The notes: generated by a model from the letters alone, not told the origin. Positions 25,421 to 34,579 are shown, numbered from the stretch's first letter. The stretch: 64,000 nucleotides of DNA from Skermanella pratensis (GCF_008843145.1 NZ_CP030265.1:2094001-2158000), one strand, 5' to 3'. Made by a program: numbers and translations.

Positions 25421-28037
25421 ATGATGACCAAATTGAATTTCAAGTGCGTGAACGCTCCTTGTGGATCCGGCAAGACCACGGCGGCGATGCATGAGGCCGA
25501 CGCCATCACCGGTCTGGGCCAGCGGGTCCTGATCGCCCAACCCTCAAGGCAACTCGTTGCCGAAACGGAAAAACGCCTACGGGACTTCAGCCGCAGGCCG
25601 GTCCACCGCTTCGACACCGACGCCTGTGGCCTCCGGCCGGGTCAAGGCCGCCCTGGCAGACCACTTGATGCACCACGCCGAGCCCGGCCAGATCGTCCTG
25701 ACCACCCACACGGCCCTGCTGACCCTGCCGTACTTCCACCGCCGCGAGGACTGGCATGTCATCATCGACGAGATTCCCTCGATCCATGAAGGCTACCAAC
25801 TCAATTTGGCCGAGGAGCACCGTCTCCTGACGGACCATATCGAGGTCCGGGAGGACGGCAGGTCCAATGCGGTCTACCACTCGGTGTATCCCACCGAAAC
25901 CGGCCGCCAGCGGCTTCAGGGCTACGTCGACAACCCCCGCCGCGACCATTTCTGGTCCTATCTCACGCCCGTGGCCGAGCGGTTGCTCCATCCGGACTGG
26001 CATGTCGTGACAGAGGCGTCCTCGTATTACGGCATTCTGGACCGTGACGGCCTGGAGGGCCGGGACTCGATATTCTGCTATGCCGACCTCAAGCCCGAGG
26101 CTCTCGCGGGTTTCGCGTCGGTCACCCTGATGGGGGCGTGGTTCCAGCACTCGCTCCTGTACCGCCTATGGGTCCGGCAGGGTGTCGTGTTCGAGCCCCA
26201 TACCCGTATCCAGAACCGGCTTCTGTTCCAACAGCATACCAACGGCCGGCGACTCCGGCTCTTGTGGGGCTACGACGACGCCTGGAGCAAGCGGGCGATG
26301 AACCGCGAGGTCGAGATGATCGACGGTTCCAGGGCGACGATGTGGGACGCTCTGGTGGCCGGGGTCGAGGCCCGCTTCGCTGCCGAGGGGCGTCCCTTTC
26401 TCTACGTTGGCAACAAGGACCGATCCGACGACCTCAGGGCGTCGTTCCAGGACTTCGCGGCGACCGCGATCCCCCACAGCCCCTACGGACACAATCAGTA
26501 CCAGGATCATCACGCCATAGCTGTCCTTCCGGCCCTGAACCCACCTCCGCATGAGTACGGATACCTGAACCGCTACGGCATCGATGCCCAGGATGTGCGG
26601 GCCTGGATCTATCAGCAGTGGTGTTATCAGGCCATGAACCGGACATTACTGCGGAACCATGAGGCTGGGGAACCGGTCACTGTCGTGGTCGCCGACCGGG
26701 ACACCGCCGACAGGCTGGCCCAGCACTATCCCAGTTGCACGGTTGCTCCCCTGGGAATCCCGCTCAAGGTCGAGCCGGAAACCAGGAAGGGCGGTCGGCC
26801 CCGCAAAGTCAAGTCCCTGACTGCGGCGGAGCGGCAGCGACGCCGCCGGGAGCGGATCGACGAAGCGAAGCTGGAGGTCGAAATCCTGAACGGCGGGCTT
26901 ACCCCGCAGGATGAGCTTCGGCAGCAGATCCTGGCCGGATCGGGTGCCGTCACGAAAACCTCCTTAGATGATTCTAGTAGTATTCGTGACAGCACTCCGT
27001 CCCAGGTTCTGGCGACAAGCTCGGTGTCGGGAGCCCGGACCTTCTCGAATCTGCTCGATCTGGTCGGTCGGCACCCTGACCTGAGCCGGATTGAAATCTC
27101 GCTCTTCGGCTCGATCTACAGCACCGACCGCGAGACTACGACGGTGGCCGATGCCGAAACCTTCATCGCCCAGTTGAAGGCGTGCCATCGGACCTCGACT
27201 GGGGACAAGCACAAGGAAAACGTGCTGGCGAACACCACCGTGTTTGACGAAACCCTGTCGGAGGAGTCCGACCGCGGCCTCGCCAACATCGTCTCGATCT
27301 GGGGCCTCTGGCTGGACATCGACGATGGCGAGATGCCCCCCGACGTGATCCCGAAGCTGTTCCCGACTACACGGATGGTCGTCTACAACAGCTATAGCGG
27401 CGGCAATTCGTACCGGGTCTTCATCCCGACCAAGCAGAGGATGCATGTGCGGGCTTACCGCGAGGTCGTCCAGCAGATCGTTCAGACGGTCGAGCAGGAG
27501 GGCTACTGTTCGAAAAAGCATCCGGTCCCCGGCCGGCCCCGCCACGGCATAGACGCATCGAAGTTCACGCCGTGCTCTTTATTCTACCTGCCGTGCCAAG
27601 CCCGGAGGCCCGAGGAGTCGTTCTTCCATGACCACGGCCAGTCCCGCCGCAAGCTCCTGGACGTTGCCCATTGGATCGAGACCTCGATCCTGCTGGAGCC
27701 GGAAGCGTTTGTCTTCGAGCCGACCGAAGTCGAGTGGCAGGTCATGCGGACCGAGGCCACCGAAGCGGTCGGCGACCGCCGGGCCGACCTGATCGAACGG
27801 TACATCGCCGAATACACTGCTCTCTCGGACGGCATGGGCCGGTACCACGCTTTTTTCCGGCTGACCTGGAAGCTCCACTACATCGTTGGCATTCCACATT
27901 ATGACCTCGACCGGTGGCTGTGGAAAGCAGATGTCGACGGCAGTCGCACTGACGAACATTACCGTTCAATACACAAAACGCTTCAGTCGGGCCGATATGC
28001 CCCGATGTGGCGGTCCCGGTATCAGGAGGCATCATGA
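25421..28037 (+). CDS. Large helicase plus primase-like replication protein, frameshifted
   Basis: About 871 residues once a +1 shift near 25625 is corrected. The N-terminal ATPase has Walker A APCGSGKTTAA, motif Ia VLIAQPSRQLV, then after the shift TTHTALLTLPYF and a Walker B-like VIIDEIPS. The middle holds an AT-hook-like GGRPRKVKSL with a basic stretch. The C-terminal part has LWLDIDDGEMPPDVIP, VVYNSYSGGNSYRVFIPT and a helical tail (LDRWLWKADVDGSRTDEHYR), an order reminiscent of archaeo-eukaryotic primases with a PriCT-like end. Probably the replication protein of a mobile element. Removing one T in GCCTGTGG restores a natural reading, so error is possible. The helicase-first, primase-last order is unusual. 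Confidence 0.72.
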
Positions 28038-28123
28038 GTTTCAGCCAGGGCGGTGCCCGGCGAGGTTGTTCGAGCCGACGATCAAATGGGTGGCGAACCG
28101 TCATGTAGTCGTAGCTCAAAGAG

Positions 28124-28149
28124 CATGTGGCTGCCATGGCAGCCACATG
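28124..28149. repeat. Perfect 26-bp palindrome
   Basis: The sequence CATGTGGCTGCCA is followed at once by its exact complement. It lies 18 bases beyond the stop of the minus-strand lipoprotein and about 85 bases after the helicase-primase gene. No clear T run follows on either strand, so it may be a weak two-way terminator or a protein-binding site. Confidence 0.8.
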
Positions 28150-28166
28150 GCCTTTCAGAACCAGGA

Positions 28167-28310
28167 CTAATCATCGTCGTCATCATCATTCTGCTGCTGG
28201 GAAATTCCGCCCTGCCGGTCATCATCGTCATCGTCACTGTCGCCGCAGCCGCCCAACAGTAGGGCCACGCCCAGACATATCGCGACAGGTATCCGCATAA
28301 CATTGCTCAT
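28167..28310 (-). CDS. Tiny Asp-rich lipoprotein (47 aa)
   Basis: Starts at 28310 after a good ribosome site (ACAGGAGA). The signal peptide MSNVMRIPVAICLGVALL ends in the lipobox LLGGC, so it should be lipid-modified at Cys22. The mature peptide is only 26 residues: GDSDDDDDD, a short linker GISQQQ and a second Asp run. The acidic runs could bind metal ions or cationic surfaces. No family known. Confidence 0.7.
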   Translation of the reverse strand: MSNVMRIPVAICLGVALLLGGCGDSDDDDDDRQGGISQQQNDDDDDD

Positions 28311-28462
28311 TGCAACAGTCTCCTGTGATCCGGTGAGAGAATAACGGCCGGTGACGGATTAGTTGTCGTTTCGCATCATGGCCCCGCTACCACCTACAGG
28401 TCAATTGCTGCCACTTCCTGTTCTCGCGTAAGATTTGTGACGATTTGTTTGCAGGAGGAAAA

Positions 28463-28987
28463 ATGGACGCAGCAATGGGCTTGCTGGAGTGGGTAATGGC
28501 CATGGTAGGCCATGGGTGGGATGTAGTGATCCAGCGGGGTCATGCACAGGACTGGCCGCATATCATGGCCAACATCCTCCATATCGGTCTCGCCTATGCC
28601 CTCGCGTTTCCCATCGGCTGGGAGCGGGGTAAGAACTACAACATCGCCGGACTCCGGACGTTTCCGATTGTCGCGATGGCAAGCTGCGGCTACGCCCTGG
28701 CGGCCAACGACCTGCCGGACTTCAATTCCGACGCGGTCTCCAGGGTGATCCAGGGCCTGATCGCCGGTATCGGGTTTATCGGCGGCGGGGCCATCGTCAA
28801 GGAAGCCGGCACAGTCCAGGGCGTCGCCACTGCGGCGTCGATCTGGAACACCGGAGCCATCGGAATTGCGGTAGCCTATGGGAACCTCGACATCGCCATC
28901 ACCCTGGCGTTGGTCAATTTCCTCACCCTGTGGTGTCTGACGCCAATATCCGAGAAATTCCGGCAGAGCAGTGACAGCCATGATTAG
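28463..28987 (+). CDS. MgtC/SapB family membrane protein
   Basis: A 174-residue inner-membrane protein with five hydrophobic segments. The signature of the family is clear: IGLAYALAFPIGWERGKNYN (the GxERG-type motif), AGLRTFPIVAMASCGYAL, RVIQGLIAGIGFIGGGAIVK and VATAASIWNTGAIGIAVAYG. Start at 28463 after GCAGGAGG. It has the membrane domain but lacks the C-terminal ACT-like domain of Salmonella MgtC, so it is the short form. The family is linked to growth at low magnesium and to inhibition of the F-type ATPase. Confidence 0.93.
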   Translation: MDAAMGLLEWVMAMVGHGWDVVIQRGHAQDWPHIMANILHIGLAYALAFPIGWERGKNYNIAGLRTFPIVAMASCGYALAANDLPDFNSDAVSRVIQGLIAGIGFIGGGAIVKEAGTVQGVATAASIWNTGAIGIAVAYGNLDIAITLALVNFLTLWCLTPISEKFRQSSDSHD

Positions 28988-29244
28988 GGGGCAGGACCTG
29001 ATACTGGTCAGAGCCGGGTCCTTCAACATCTGTCCGGTCGGCCCATGAGCCAGGATGATCGCATCGTGCTTGGAATCGGAAACCATAGTGGCAGCACCAG
29101 AGACGATCACGACTCAGTGAAAGGGTGACCGACCTTGACCTGATAGGCGATGCCGCCGGGATAGGCTAGATGGCCTTTCCGATTATTCTAGTTGCGAGCG
29201 GCCCTTCATCACAGCTTCGGAGAGGTTAGACTGCGGTCGTTCGG

Positions 29245-29457
29245 TCATTCGTCCTCATCCTCAAAAAGTTCTGCTGTGCTCAATTGAACTGAAAATCGCC
29301 CACTGGGGGTGACGCGAACCCGATAGTCCATTATGGGGTTGCCATCGACGAGGATCTTATCGGCCTGATGGAGGACTTCGTCAGCGACATGACACTGTTC
29401 GTTGGCGGGCAGAGCATTGAATAACACCATAAGGGATCGGTAATCTCTAGACATCAT
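29245..29457 (-). CDS. Small hypothetical protein (70 aa)
   Basis: A 70-residue protein, MMSRDYRSLMVLFNALPANE to an acidic end ELFEDEDE. An AGAGGAAACGA ribosome site precedes 29457. The middle (ILVDGNPIMDYRVRVTPSGR) suggests a short beta hairpin. No family recognised. The 257 bases between it and the MgtC gene hold nothing certain. Confidence 0.6.
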   Translation of the reverse strand: MMSRDYRSLMVLFNALPANEQCHVADEVLHQADKILVDGNPIMDYRVRVTPSGRFSVQLSTAELFEDEDE

Positions 29458-29540
29458 TTCGTTTCCTCTTGGTGCTATACCAGATACTACGACTTGAAGA
29501 TAAATTTAACTTTATCGGCTGCCTCGGAGAGAAAAGGTTG

Positions 29541-29828
29541 TCAGGACCATGAACTGGGGAGGTCATCTGCACCATCAGTAACGTCCAGGTCGTCACACAA
29601 CCACGGTTCACGACAGACCACCTCGCGACCGAGTGGGCCTGCGTCGTGGGGCAGGACCTGCTGGAACTGGCGAGCGTCTGCCTCGGTGAAGAAGATGATG
29701 CTTGACGCCAGATCGTTCGGCATCCTGGTCACTACGTGCTCAAGCTGGAACCGTTTGGCTTCATCTGCTAGATCATCGACATGATGGGGCCACAACCAGA
29801 AAAGCCATTCGCCTGGGTTTATCGCCAC
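29541..29828 (-). CDS. Hypothetical protein (95 aa)
   Basis: The frame reads AINPGEWLFWLWPHHVDDLA, DEAKRFQLEHVVTRMPND and SSIIFFTEADARQFQQVLPH. This alternation of strand and helix recurs in small phage or mobile-element proteins that compare a sequence window, but no family name can be given. The GTG at 29828 is the likely start; the frame extends further up only in poor composition. It may follow the 42-residue gene upstream in one transcript. Confidence 0.5.
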   Translation of the reverse strand: MAINPGEWLFWLWPHHVDDLADEAKRFQLEHVVTRMPNDLASSIIFFTEADARQFQQVLPHDAGPLGREVVCREPWLCDDLDVTDGADDLPSSWS

Positions 29829-29953
29829 GAGGTGTCTCCATGATAATCCGCGAGAGCATGCCAGAGCCCAAAGGCCTGTCAATCACGGTCAAGGTTCAGT
29901 TGCTATCGGGAGGAACCCAAATCACGGCTTGGATCTCGCGTGCTAGGACAGTC

Positions 29954-30082
29954 TCAATTCGTGAGGGGGTCATTGAACTCAACCTCGTATGCTTCGCCCT
30001 TGCGGCATGCACTGACTATTGTTCCTTCCTGACCATTGACCATCACGACTGACAGTTCGGGAATGGGCTCGACCCAGGTCAT
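29954..30082 (-). CDS. DUF4926-like small protein (42 aa)
   Basis: Starts at 30082 after AGGAGA. The protein reads MTWVEPIPELSVVMVNGQEG, TIVSACRKGEAYEVEFNDP. DUF4926 proteins share this layout: a short strand, an EGTIV turn, then YEVEF. They are found near mobile elements and toxin-type genes, where their role is not settled. The product is short for the family. Confidence 0.6.
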   Translation of the reverse strand: MTWVEPIPELSVVMVNGQEGTIVSACRKGEAYEVEFNDPLTN

Positions 30083-30265
30083 CCGGCAATCTCCTGTTCA
30101 CCATCGATACGGCTCGGCCTGCCGGGTTCGTCATTCATGACCTATTCATCCCGTGGCGTAGAACACTACTGGGGCGACCATGAGGGGACGACTATGCCAG
30201 GGTCATCTCCCGTTTGCCCTCGGCACCGACGAGGCCCCCATGATATCCGAAAAGCACCCCGGCAT

Positions 30266-30750
30266 TCACCTCGTCATAGACCCGGACCTCCTGGCGACCT
30301 CCGCCGCCCCCCGGGCATCATCATCGCTGAGGACGAGTTTCGCCTCCAGCAACACCCTCGTAATCCCAAGCCGATGCCGGTCGCTCTCGCGAGTTTCTCG
30401 CTGCACCAGTCGCCGAGCGGTACAAGGGAATGGGACGTCCACAAGGCCTCAAGCGAGGGGTGCGATGGCGGCTTCGGGAACAGGCTCCTCTCGAACGCGT
30501 ACCAGCAGAGGCCGCAGATCCATCGGCCGTGCTGTCCGCCGGGGTGAATGTCGATGTCGAGGACGCCGTCCCAGGGTTCCTCGCCCCGATAGGTCCAGAC
30601 CGAGATTCCCGATGGTTGCACCGCCCCTCTCAGGCACGGCCAGCCCTCGAAGCTGAACACCACGCCGTCCCGCCGGATTTCCTGCACGACGACCGGCACT
30701 GCCAATTCGGTTCGCTCGATCCAGGCCAGGAACCAGTTGATGGTCTTCAC
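30266..30750 (-). pseudogene. Hypothetical protein, frameshifted near the C-terminus
   Basis: Starts at GTG 30750 after GGGGAGAT. The main frame reads INWFLAWIERTELAVPVVVQ, then EEPWDGVLDIDIHPGG and WICGLCWYAFERSLFP. Near 30364 the natural sequence changes frame to give ITRVLLEAKLVLSDDDARGA and a stop at 30266. Adding one G to the GGG run at 30364-30366 joins them. No family recognised. It probably forms an operon with the next gene upstream, 71 bases away. Confidence 0.55.
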
Positions 30751-30820
30751 GGTCGATCTCCCCTTTCACCATGGTCACTTGTCTCCTCCATGAGGCGGGC
30801 GGGCCGGCCAGGGACGCCAC

Positions 30821-31510
30821 TTAAGGGCATGGGGTGTCTTCATCCTCCACCGGGAGCGGTCGGAACCCTCGGACAAATTGTTCCTCATAGCCACAGTTCC
30901 ACCAGACCGCCTTCTTCGCGAAGGTCAGCAGCCTCTCCCGGTTCAGGCCGACCCACCAAACGACCGCCGCGGCTTGCCGCTTGGCCGCTGCCGGCGACCG
31001 GACGTCTGTCGGCAAGGGGTCGTCCAGCAGGGAGACCCTGAAGTCCGGTTCCCGGCCATCTGCCCCGAACCGCCCGAAGTACTCGACGTGTGGTGGGCTG
31101 ACCTGTGGATGGACGGACCAGATGCGGATGGTACCCTCGACTCCGGTGACCTCGCTGTCGAGCTTGGCCCAGGTTTGGCACGGGTGCGGGTTCCAGGGCC
31201 CAATCCTCAAGACCCGCTGATGGAAGCGGCTGACGGCGAAGATTGTGTCGTCCCTCCAAACCGGTATGCGGGACCATAAGGTCTCGTGCCGGCGGTCGAA
31301 AAGCTGCTGCCGGACCGGCTTGCGGTATCGGTTGCTGCCGGGGTAGCCCATGATCAGGATCGGTCGGCCGATGGTCTGGGCGGCCCACCCATCGCGATCC
31401 CAATGGGGCAGGACACGCCGGACGGTGTAAACCCACCATCGGCGGTGGAACGGTGGTCCAAAGCCTTGGAGACGCCGACCTGGAAGGTAGCGGGAGTAGG
31501 AGGTTGCCAT
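30821..31510 (-). CDS. Hypothetical protein (229 aa)
   Basis: A 229-residue intact frame rich in Trp and Arg (HRRWWVYTVRRVLPHWDRDG). Other stretches are RYRKPVRQQLFDRRHETLW and RVLRIGPWNPHPCQTWAKLD. Composition suggests a soluble nucleic-acid-associated or phage-like protein, but no domain is recognised. The start at 31510 lies three bases after a possible stop of the upstream gene, so co-translation is likely. Confidence 0.6.
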   Translation of the reverse strand: MATSYSRYLPGRRLQGFGPPFHRRWWVYTVRRVLPHWDRDGWAAQTIGRPILIMGYPGSNRYRKPVRQQLFDRRHETLWSRIPVWRDDTIFAVSRFHQRVLRIGPWNPHPCQTWAKLDSEVTGVEGTIRIWSVHPQVSPPHVEYFGRFGADGREPDFRVSLLDDPLPTDVRSPAAAKRQAAAVVWWVGLNRERLLTFAKKAVWWNCGYEEQFVRGFRPLPVEDEDTPCP

Positions 31511-31513
31511 GGC

Positions 31514-31719
31514 TTAGACAGGCTCTGGGACCAAGATGTGGGCGGCCCGGCGGAAGTGGCCCACGACCTTGCCCGGGCGACATAGGTCATGAAGGAGAAG
31601 AAGGAGTACATGCGGTTGAACTCATCATTGCCGGCGATCAGGTGACCCATCGGTCCGCCGATGTCCAATTGCCCGATCCATCCCAAGGGCCAACGTCGCA
31701 TGACAAGCATGGCTGTCAA
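31514..31719 (-). CDS. Small hypothetical protein, possibly frameshifted
   Basis: The frame begins MTAMLVMRRWPLGWIGQLDI and GNDEFNRMYSFFSFMTYVAR. In this frame it runs on far into the next gene. One base over, near 31575 in the string CCGGGCAAGG, it gives VVGHFRRAAHILVPEPV and a stop at 31514, just before the next ATG, which looks more natural. Identity unknown. Confidence 0.35.
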
Positions 31720-32070
31720 GGCGACTCCGAAACGCGGCTGTCGCCCTCCGCCCGCTTCCAGGAAGAAAGCGGTTGAGCCATGCTATCGAGATCACCATTG
31801 TCGGCATGAGCCTGCAAATCCCGATCTAACCTTCGCCATGCAGCCCCACTCTTGACATCGGCTACACGCCCCGCAGACTTGCCTGTGGGCACCTCGCTCC
31901 CATTCCGGGACGGCTAACGAAGGCTCTGGATGCGTAGATGACGGAGAGGTGCGAAGTGCTCGCCGGCATCATCGAGGTGCTCGTCATTAAACGTGCCCAA
32001 CCTAGGTGAGGCGTACACTTCGCAACTGGTGTTCCTTGGTGATGCCGCCGGAAAGCCATCGGTCCGGATC
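31720..32070. other. Region without a convincing gene
   Basis: About 350 bases. Open frames here lack ribosome sites and have poor composition on both strands. It should contain the promoter of the minus-strand operon starting at 31719. Confidence 0.4.
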
Positions 32071-32295
32071 TCAGGCATACCACTCGATCCGTACGGACCT
32101 GCCGAGGGCCGCCCGGACTGTCGCCTCGACCTCCCCGGCGTCTTGGTCCAACAACGCCTCTAAGTGGACTTGGACGACGTCGCCGTGGTCACGGAGCCGA
32201 AGCCCGTCCGGGCCGCCGCTTCGGACGAACTCCGCATGGGTCAGGCCATTGGGAAGCTTGAGAAGACGTTCAGGGGTGAGGATGAGGCGACGCAT
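32071..32295 (-). CDS. Small hypothetical protein (74 aa)
   Basis: A 74-residue frame: MRRLILTPERLLKLPNGLTH, then GPDGLRLRDHGDVVQVHLEA and AALGRSVRIEWYA. Good composition and codon use; no clear ribosome site and no family. The strand-rich second half could form a small beta domain. Confidence 0.5.
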   Translation of the reverse strand: MRRLILTPERLLKLPNGLTHAEFVRSGGPDGLRLRDHGDVVQVHLEALLDQDAGEVEATVRAALGRSVRIEWYA

Positions 32296-32431
32296 CCGTC
32301 AGCGTCGCATAGCCGCAACCGCTGTCAACTTCGGCCTCTAACGTGCTTGCAGTGTTGCCACTGGCGGTCGGTGCTGCCGGTCTAGGGATGCTGTACTATT
32401 GTGGATCAATCAATTAAGGAAGGCGTTGGGC

Positions 32432-32722
32432 GTGAACGTCGAACTGCGGTGGGCAAGCTTCCTCATGGGTATCGCCTGGGATACGGAAAGCGATGCGGAC
32501 TTCTCGATCTACTTGGGGCCTTTATCCCTGACTTGGCTGGTCGAACACGGACTACCGGCCGGTCGCAGTCAAGATTGGTACATCGGGCAAGTATCTGGAT
32601 GGAACGCCTACCTATGCATCGACACCAACATTTGGGTTGGCGGCATGTCTTGGAGTCCTTGCGACGCCGGTGTTTACGCTGGTCCATTCAGCGTTCAGTT
32701 CGAACAACACGGTCGCGGTTAG
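32432..32722 (+). CDS. Hypothetical protein (96 aa)
   Basis: The frame reads VELRWASFLMGIAWDTESDA, FSIYLGPLSLTWLVEHGL and then a Trp/Tyr-rich end. LGPL following a beta strand resembles small phage proteins with a beta-sandwich, but this is only a resemblance. The GTG at 32432 follows AAGGAAGG, so it is preferred to the upstream TTG. It ends two bases before the stop of the convergent acetyltransferase remnant. Confidence 0.5.
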   Translation: MNVELRWASFLMGIAWDTESDADFSIYLGPLSLTWLVEHGLPAGRSQDWYIGQVSGWNAYLCIDTNIWVGGMSWSPCDAGVYAGPFSVQFEQHGRG

Positions 32723-32724
32723 CC

Positions 32725-33278
32725 TCACCATTGATGGCTGAGGGGAAATGCTTGCCTAAACATACTAGCCTCATACACTTTGCATGGTTCCCCGAAGTAG
32801 TCACTGTCGCCAATGCACGTCATGCCGATCTTCTCGGCCACGCGGAAGGATTGCTTGTTTTTCGGATGAATAGTCGCAACCACCCGCTTGAGGCCAAGGG
32901 ATTGCAATGCGTGGTGCAGAACGGCCGCCGCAGCTTCGGGGCATAGCCATGACCCCAGGCCGATCTTACCAGCCGCCAGCCGATCTCCACGTCCGAGACA
33001 GGGTCGTCCTTGTCGAGAGGCATGAGTAACACCCAGCCGAGGAACTGCTCCGGCGAGACCTTGGGGAACACCGACCAGTACCCGAGGCCCGGTGGATAGG
33101 TCTTGGCGATGCGGTCAGTCAGGACGATCCCGTGCTCCTCCATGCTCGCCGGGAGCCCGCCGACAAACCTCATGACATCGAGATCGCCGTCCATCGCCAA
33201 ACAGTCTGCATAGTTCCCCATTGTTCTTGGGCGAAGGAGTAGCCGGTCGGTTTCGAAATTTGGCAGCATGATCCGCAT
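32725..33278 (-). pseudogene. GNAT N-acetyltransferase (RimJ/RimL type), frameshifted
   Basis: The first frame starts FETDRLLLRPRTMGNYADCL, typical of RimJ/RimL acetyltransferases, continues to GYWSVFPKVSPEQFLGW and the strand EIGWRLVRSAWGHGYA. The expected helix and the rest (ALQSLGLKRVVATIHPKNKQ, SFRVAEKIGMTCIGDSDYFG) lie in the next frame. One extra C in the run at 32938-32941 restores PEAAAAVLHHALQSLG. The full protein would be about 184 residues with acetyl-CoA binding motifs intact, so the gene may be functional if the shift is a sequence error. Confidence 0.8.
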
Positions 33279-33368
33279 ACACTAGAAAGGCGACATCTAT
33301 GATCATACATTGAAAGCCTCTGAGCATGGCACCAGGAGCAAGATAGCCCAGGCCGCCACCTGCTCGGT

Positions 33369-33809
33369 TTATGAGAACACGCTGTCTGGCCGGCCTTTCG
33401 TCCCCTGGCCCGGCACGAGACTCGCCACGAACGCTGCGATCCCATCAGCATCCTGGAGGTCATGGTCCAACGGTTCCTCAAGGACCTCGACCGGGTAGTC
33501 CTCCGGGTTGGTGCCGATGTCCACGACAGCGATGATGGCCCTGACCCTGGGGTCGATGTCCTGGTCGCACATACGAGCCGCGAGCAGTACGCCGATGATG
33601 ACCTCCAGGGCAGACGGCCTTCCTGCCCGTCCGAGCAACCGCTGGAGAAGCCGCCGGCCGTCCATTTCCTGATCCCGATATAAGCCCGGAGCCATCAGCT
33701 TGCGGCAGATCCCCAGGAGGGTGCGGTGTCGTACCGGGGCCAATTCCGGCATAATGCCTTCAGGCTTTATCAGAACGACTCCCACATGGATCACAGGGTT
33801 TCTCTTCAT
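33369..33809 (-). CDS. Hypothetical protein (146 aa)
   Basis: A protein starting MKRNPVIHVGVVLIKPEGIM at 33809, followed by LLGICRKLMAPGLYRDQEMD, GRRLLQRLLGRAGRPSALEV and VRAIIAVVDIGTNPEDYPVE. No domain recognised, though the central helices could be a small DNA- or protein-binding bundle. Upstream in-frame residues are Cys/Arg-rich and were left out. Confidence 0.5.
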   Translation of the reverse strand: MKRNPVIHVGVVLIKPEGIMPELAPVRHRTLLGICRKLMAPGLYRDQEMDGRRLLQRLLGRAGRPSALEVIIGVLLAARMCDQDIDPRVRAIIAVVDIGTNPEDYPVEVLEEPLDHDLQDADGIAAFVASLVPGQGTKGRPDSVFS

Positions 33810-33890
33810 GACGGCGGCGAAGCCCTCAGATGGGGTGCACGGCATCTCGCAGTGAACGCATGAAGTCCGCCGCCTGTGCCCACCGGTATT

Positions 33891-33965
33891 GGAAGCTCGT
33901 CCCTCCAATGATACTGACGCGTCACCTGATCGACTGTACCGACGCGGAATCGTGGCGATCCGCTT
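33891..33965 (+). repeat. Imperfect 75-bp repeat, copy B
   Basis: Matches 22251-22325 (57 of 65 core positions identical). Copy B lies about 150 bases upstream of the PRC-barrel gene and in the same orientation as that gene. Between the repeat and the gene no other frame is supported, so it could be a shared upstream regulatory element or a decayed gene fragment. Confidence 0.7.
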
Positions 33966-34117
33966 GGGGGCTCATGAACAGCCCCGCACCTGCTCAACCG
34001 CAATGTGAGTTACCGGCCAAGTTTCTTTGTGATTGTTCGACATCGGTGTCAGGGAATGCCTTTGGGGGCCGCCCTGTTGATATCCACAGGGTATTTTCCC
34101 GGATAGGAGGTAAGCAG

Positions 34118-34579
34118 ATGCTGAAATCCGTGTTGATGGCTGGTGTTGCTCTCGCGGTGCTGGGAGGAACCCCGGTCCTGGCCCAGTCCACCACGAGCAC
34201 CACAACGACGACCACGACCCAGACCGGCGGGGCCGGCATCATGACGATGACGGTTGACGATCTTGAGGACATGACGGTCTACGGGGCGGACGGTCAGGAA
34301 ATCGGCGAGATCGAGGAGGTGGTTCGCCAGAGCGGCGGCAGTACAGCGACGGCCGGCGGCAACCTGTTCGCCGTCGTGCAGGCCGGCGGCAACTGGTTCG
34401 GCCTCGGATCGGAACAGGTATTGGTACCGGTCAACGAGTTCTCCATGCAGGGCGACCGTCTGACCCTGCCGATGAACGAACAGCAGGCCACGGCACTCCA
34501 GAAGTACCAGGAGGATAACAACCAGTTCGCGGAGGTCGAAGACGATCAGACCCTGACCGAGGCCCAGGGATCACAGTGA
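34118..34579 (+). CDS. Exported PRC-barrel domain protein
   Basis: A 153-residue protein with a strong ribosome site (ATAGGAGG) and signal peptide MLKSVLMAGVALAVLGGTPV ending at a VLAQS-type cleavage site. A Thr tract (TTSTTTTTTTQTGG) follows, then the PRC-barrel: DLEDMTVYGADGQEIGEIEE, GGNWFGLGSEQVLVPVNEFS and DRLTLPMNEQQATALQKYQ. Periplasmic PRC-barrel proteins of this kind are common in alphaproteobacteria and tied to envelope or stress functions, partner unknown. Its low-complexity Thr region recalls the IS-split gene, which shares the same upstream repeat. Confidence 0.88.
   Translation: MLKSVLMAGVALAVLGGTPVLAQSTTSTTTTTTTQTGGAGIMTMTVDDLEDMTVYGADGQEIGEIEEVVRQSGGSTATAGGNLFAVVQAGGNWFGLGSEQVLVPVNEFSMQGDRLTLPMNEQQATALQKYQEDNNQFAEVEDDQTLTEAQGSQ

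Noticed and set aside
28394-29110. Minus-strand open frame of 238 codons across the MgtC gene
   Set aside because: Most of it is antisense to the clear MgtC protein. The first part (SDSKHDAIILAHGP) reads somewhat like protein but has no stop of its own before the overlap.
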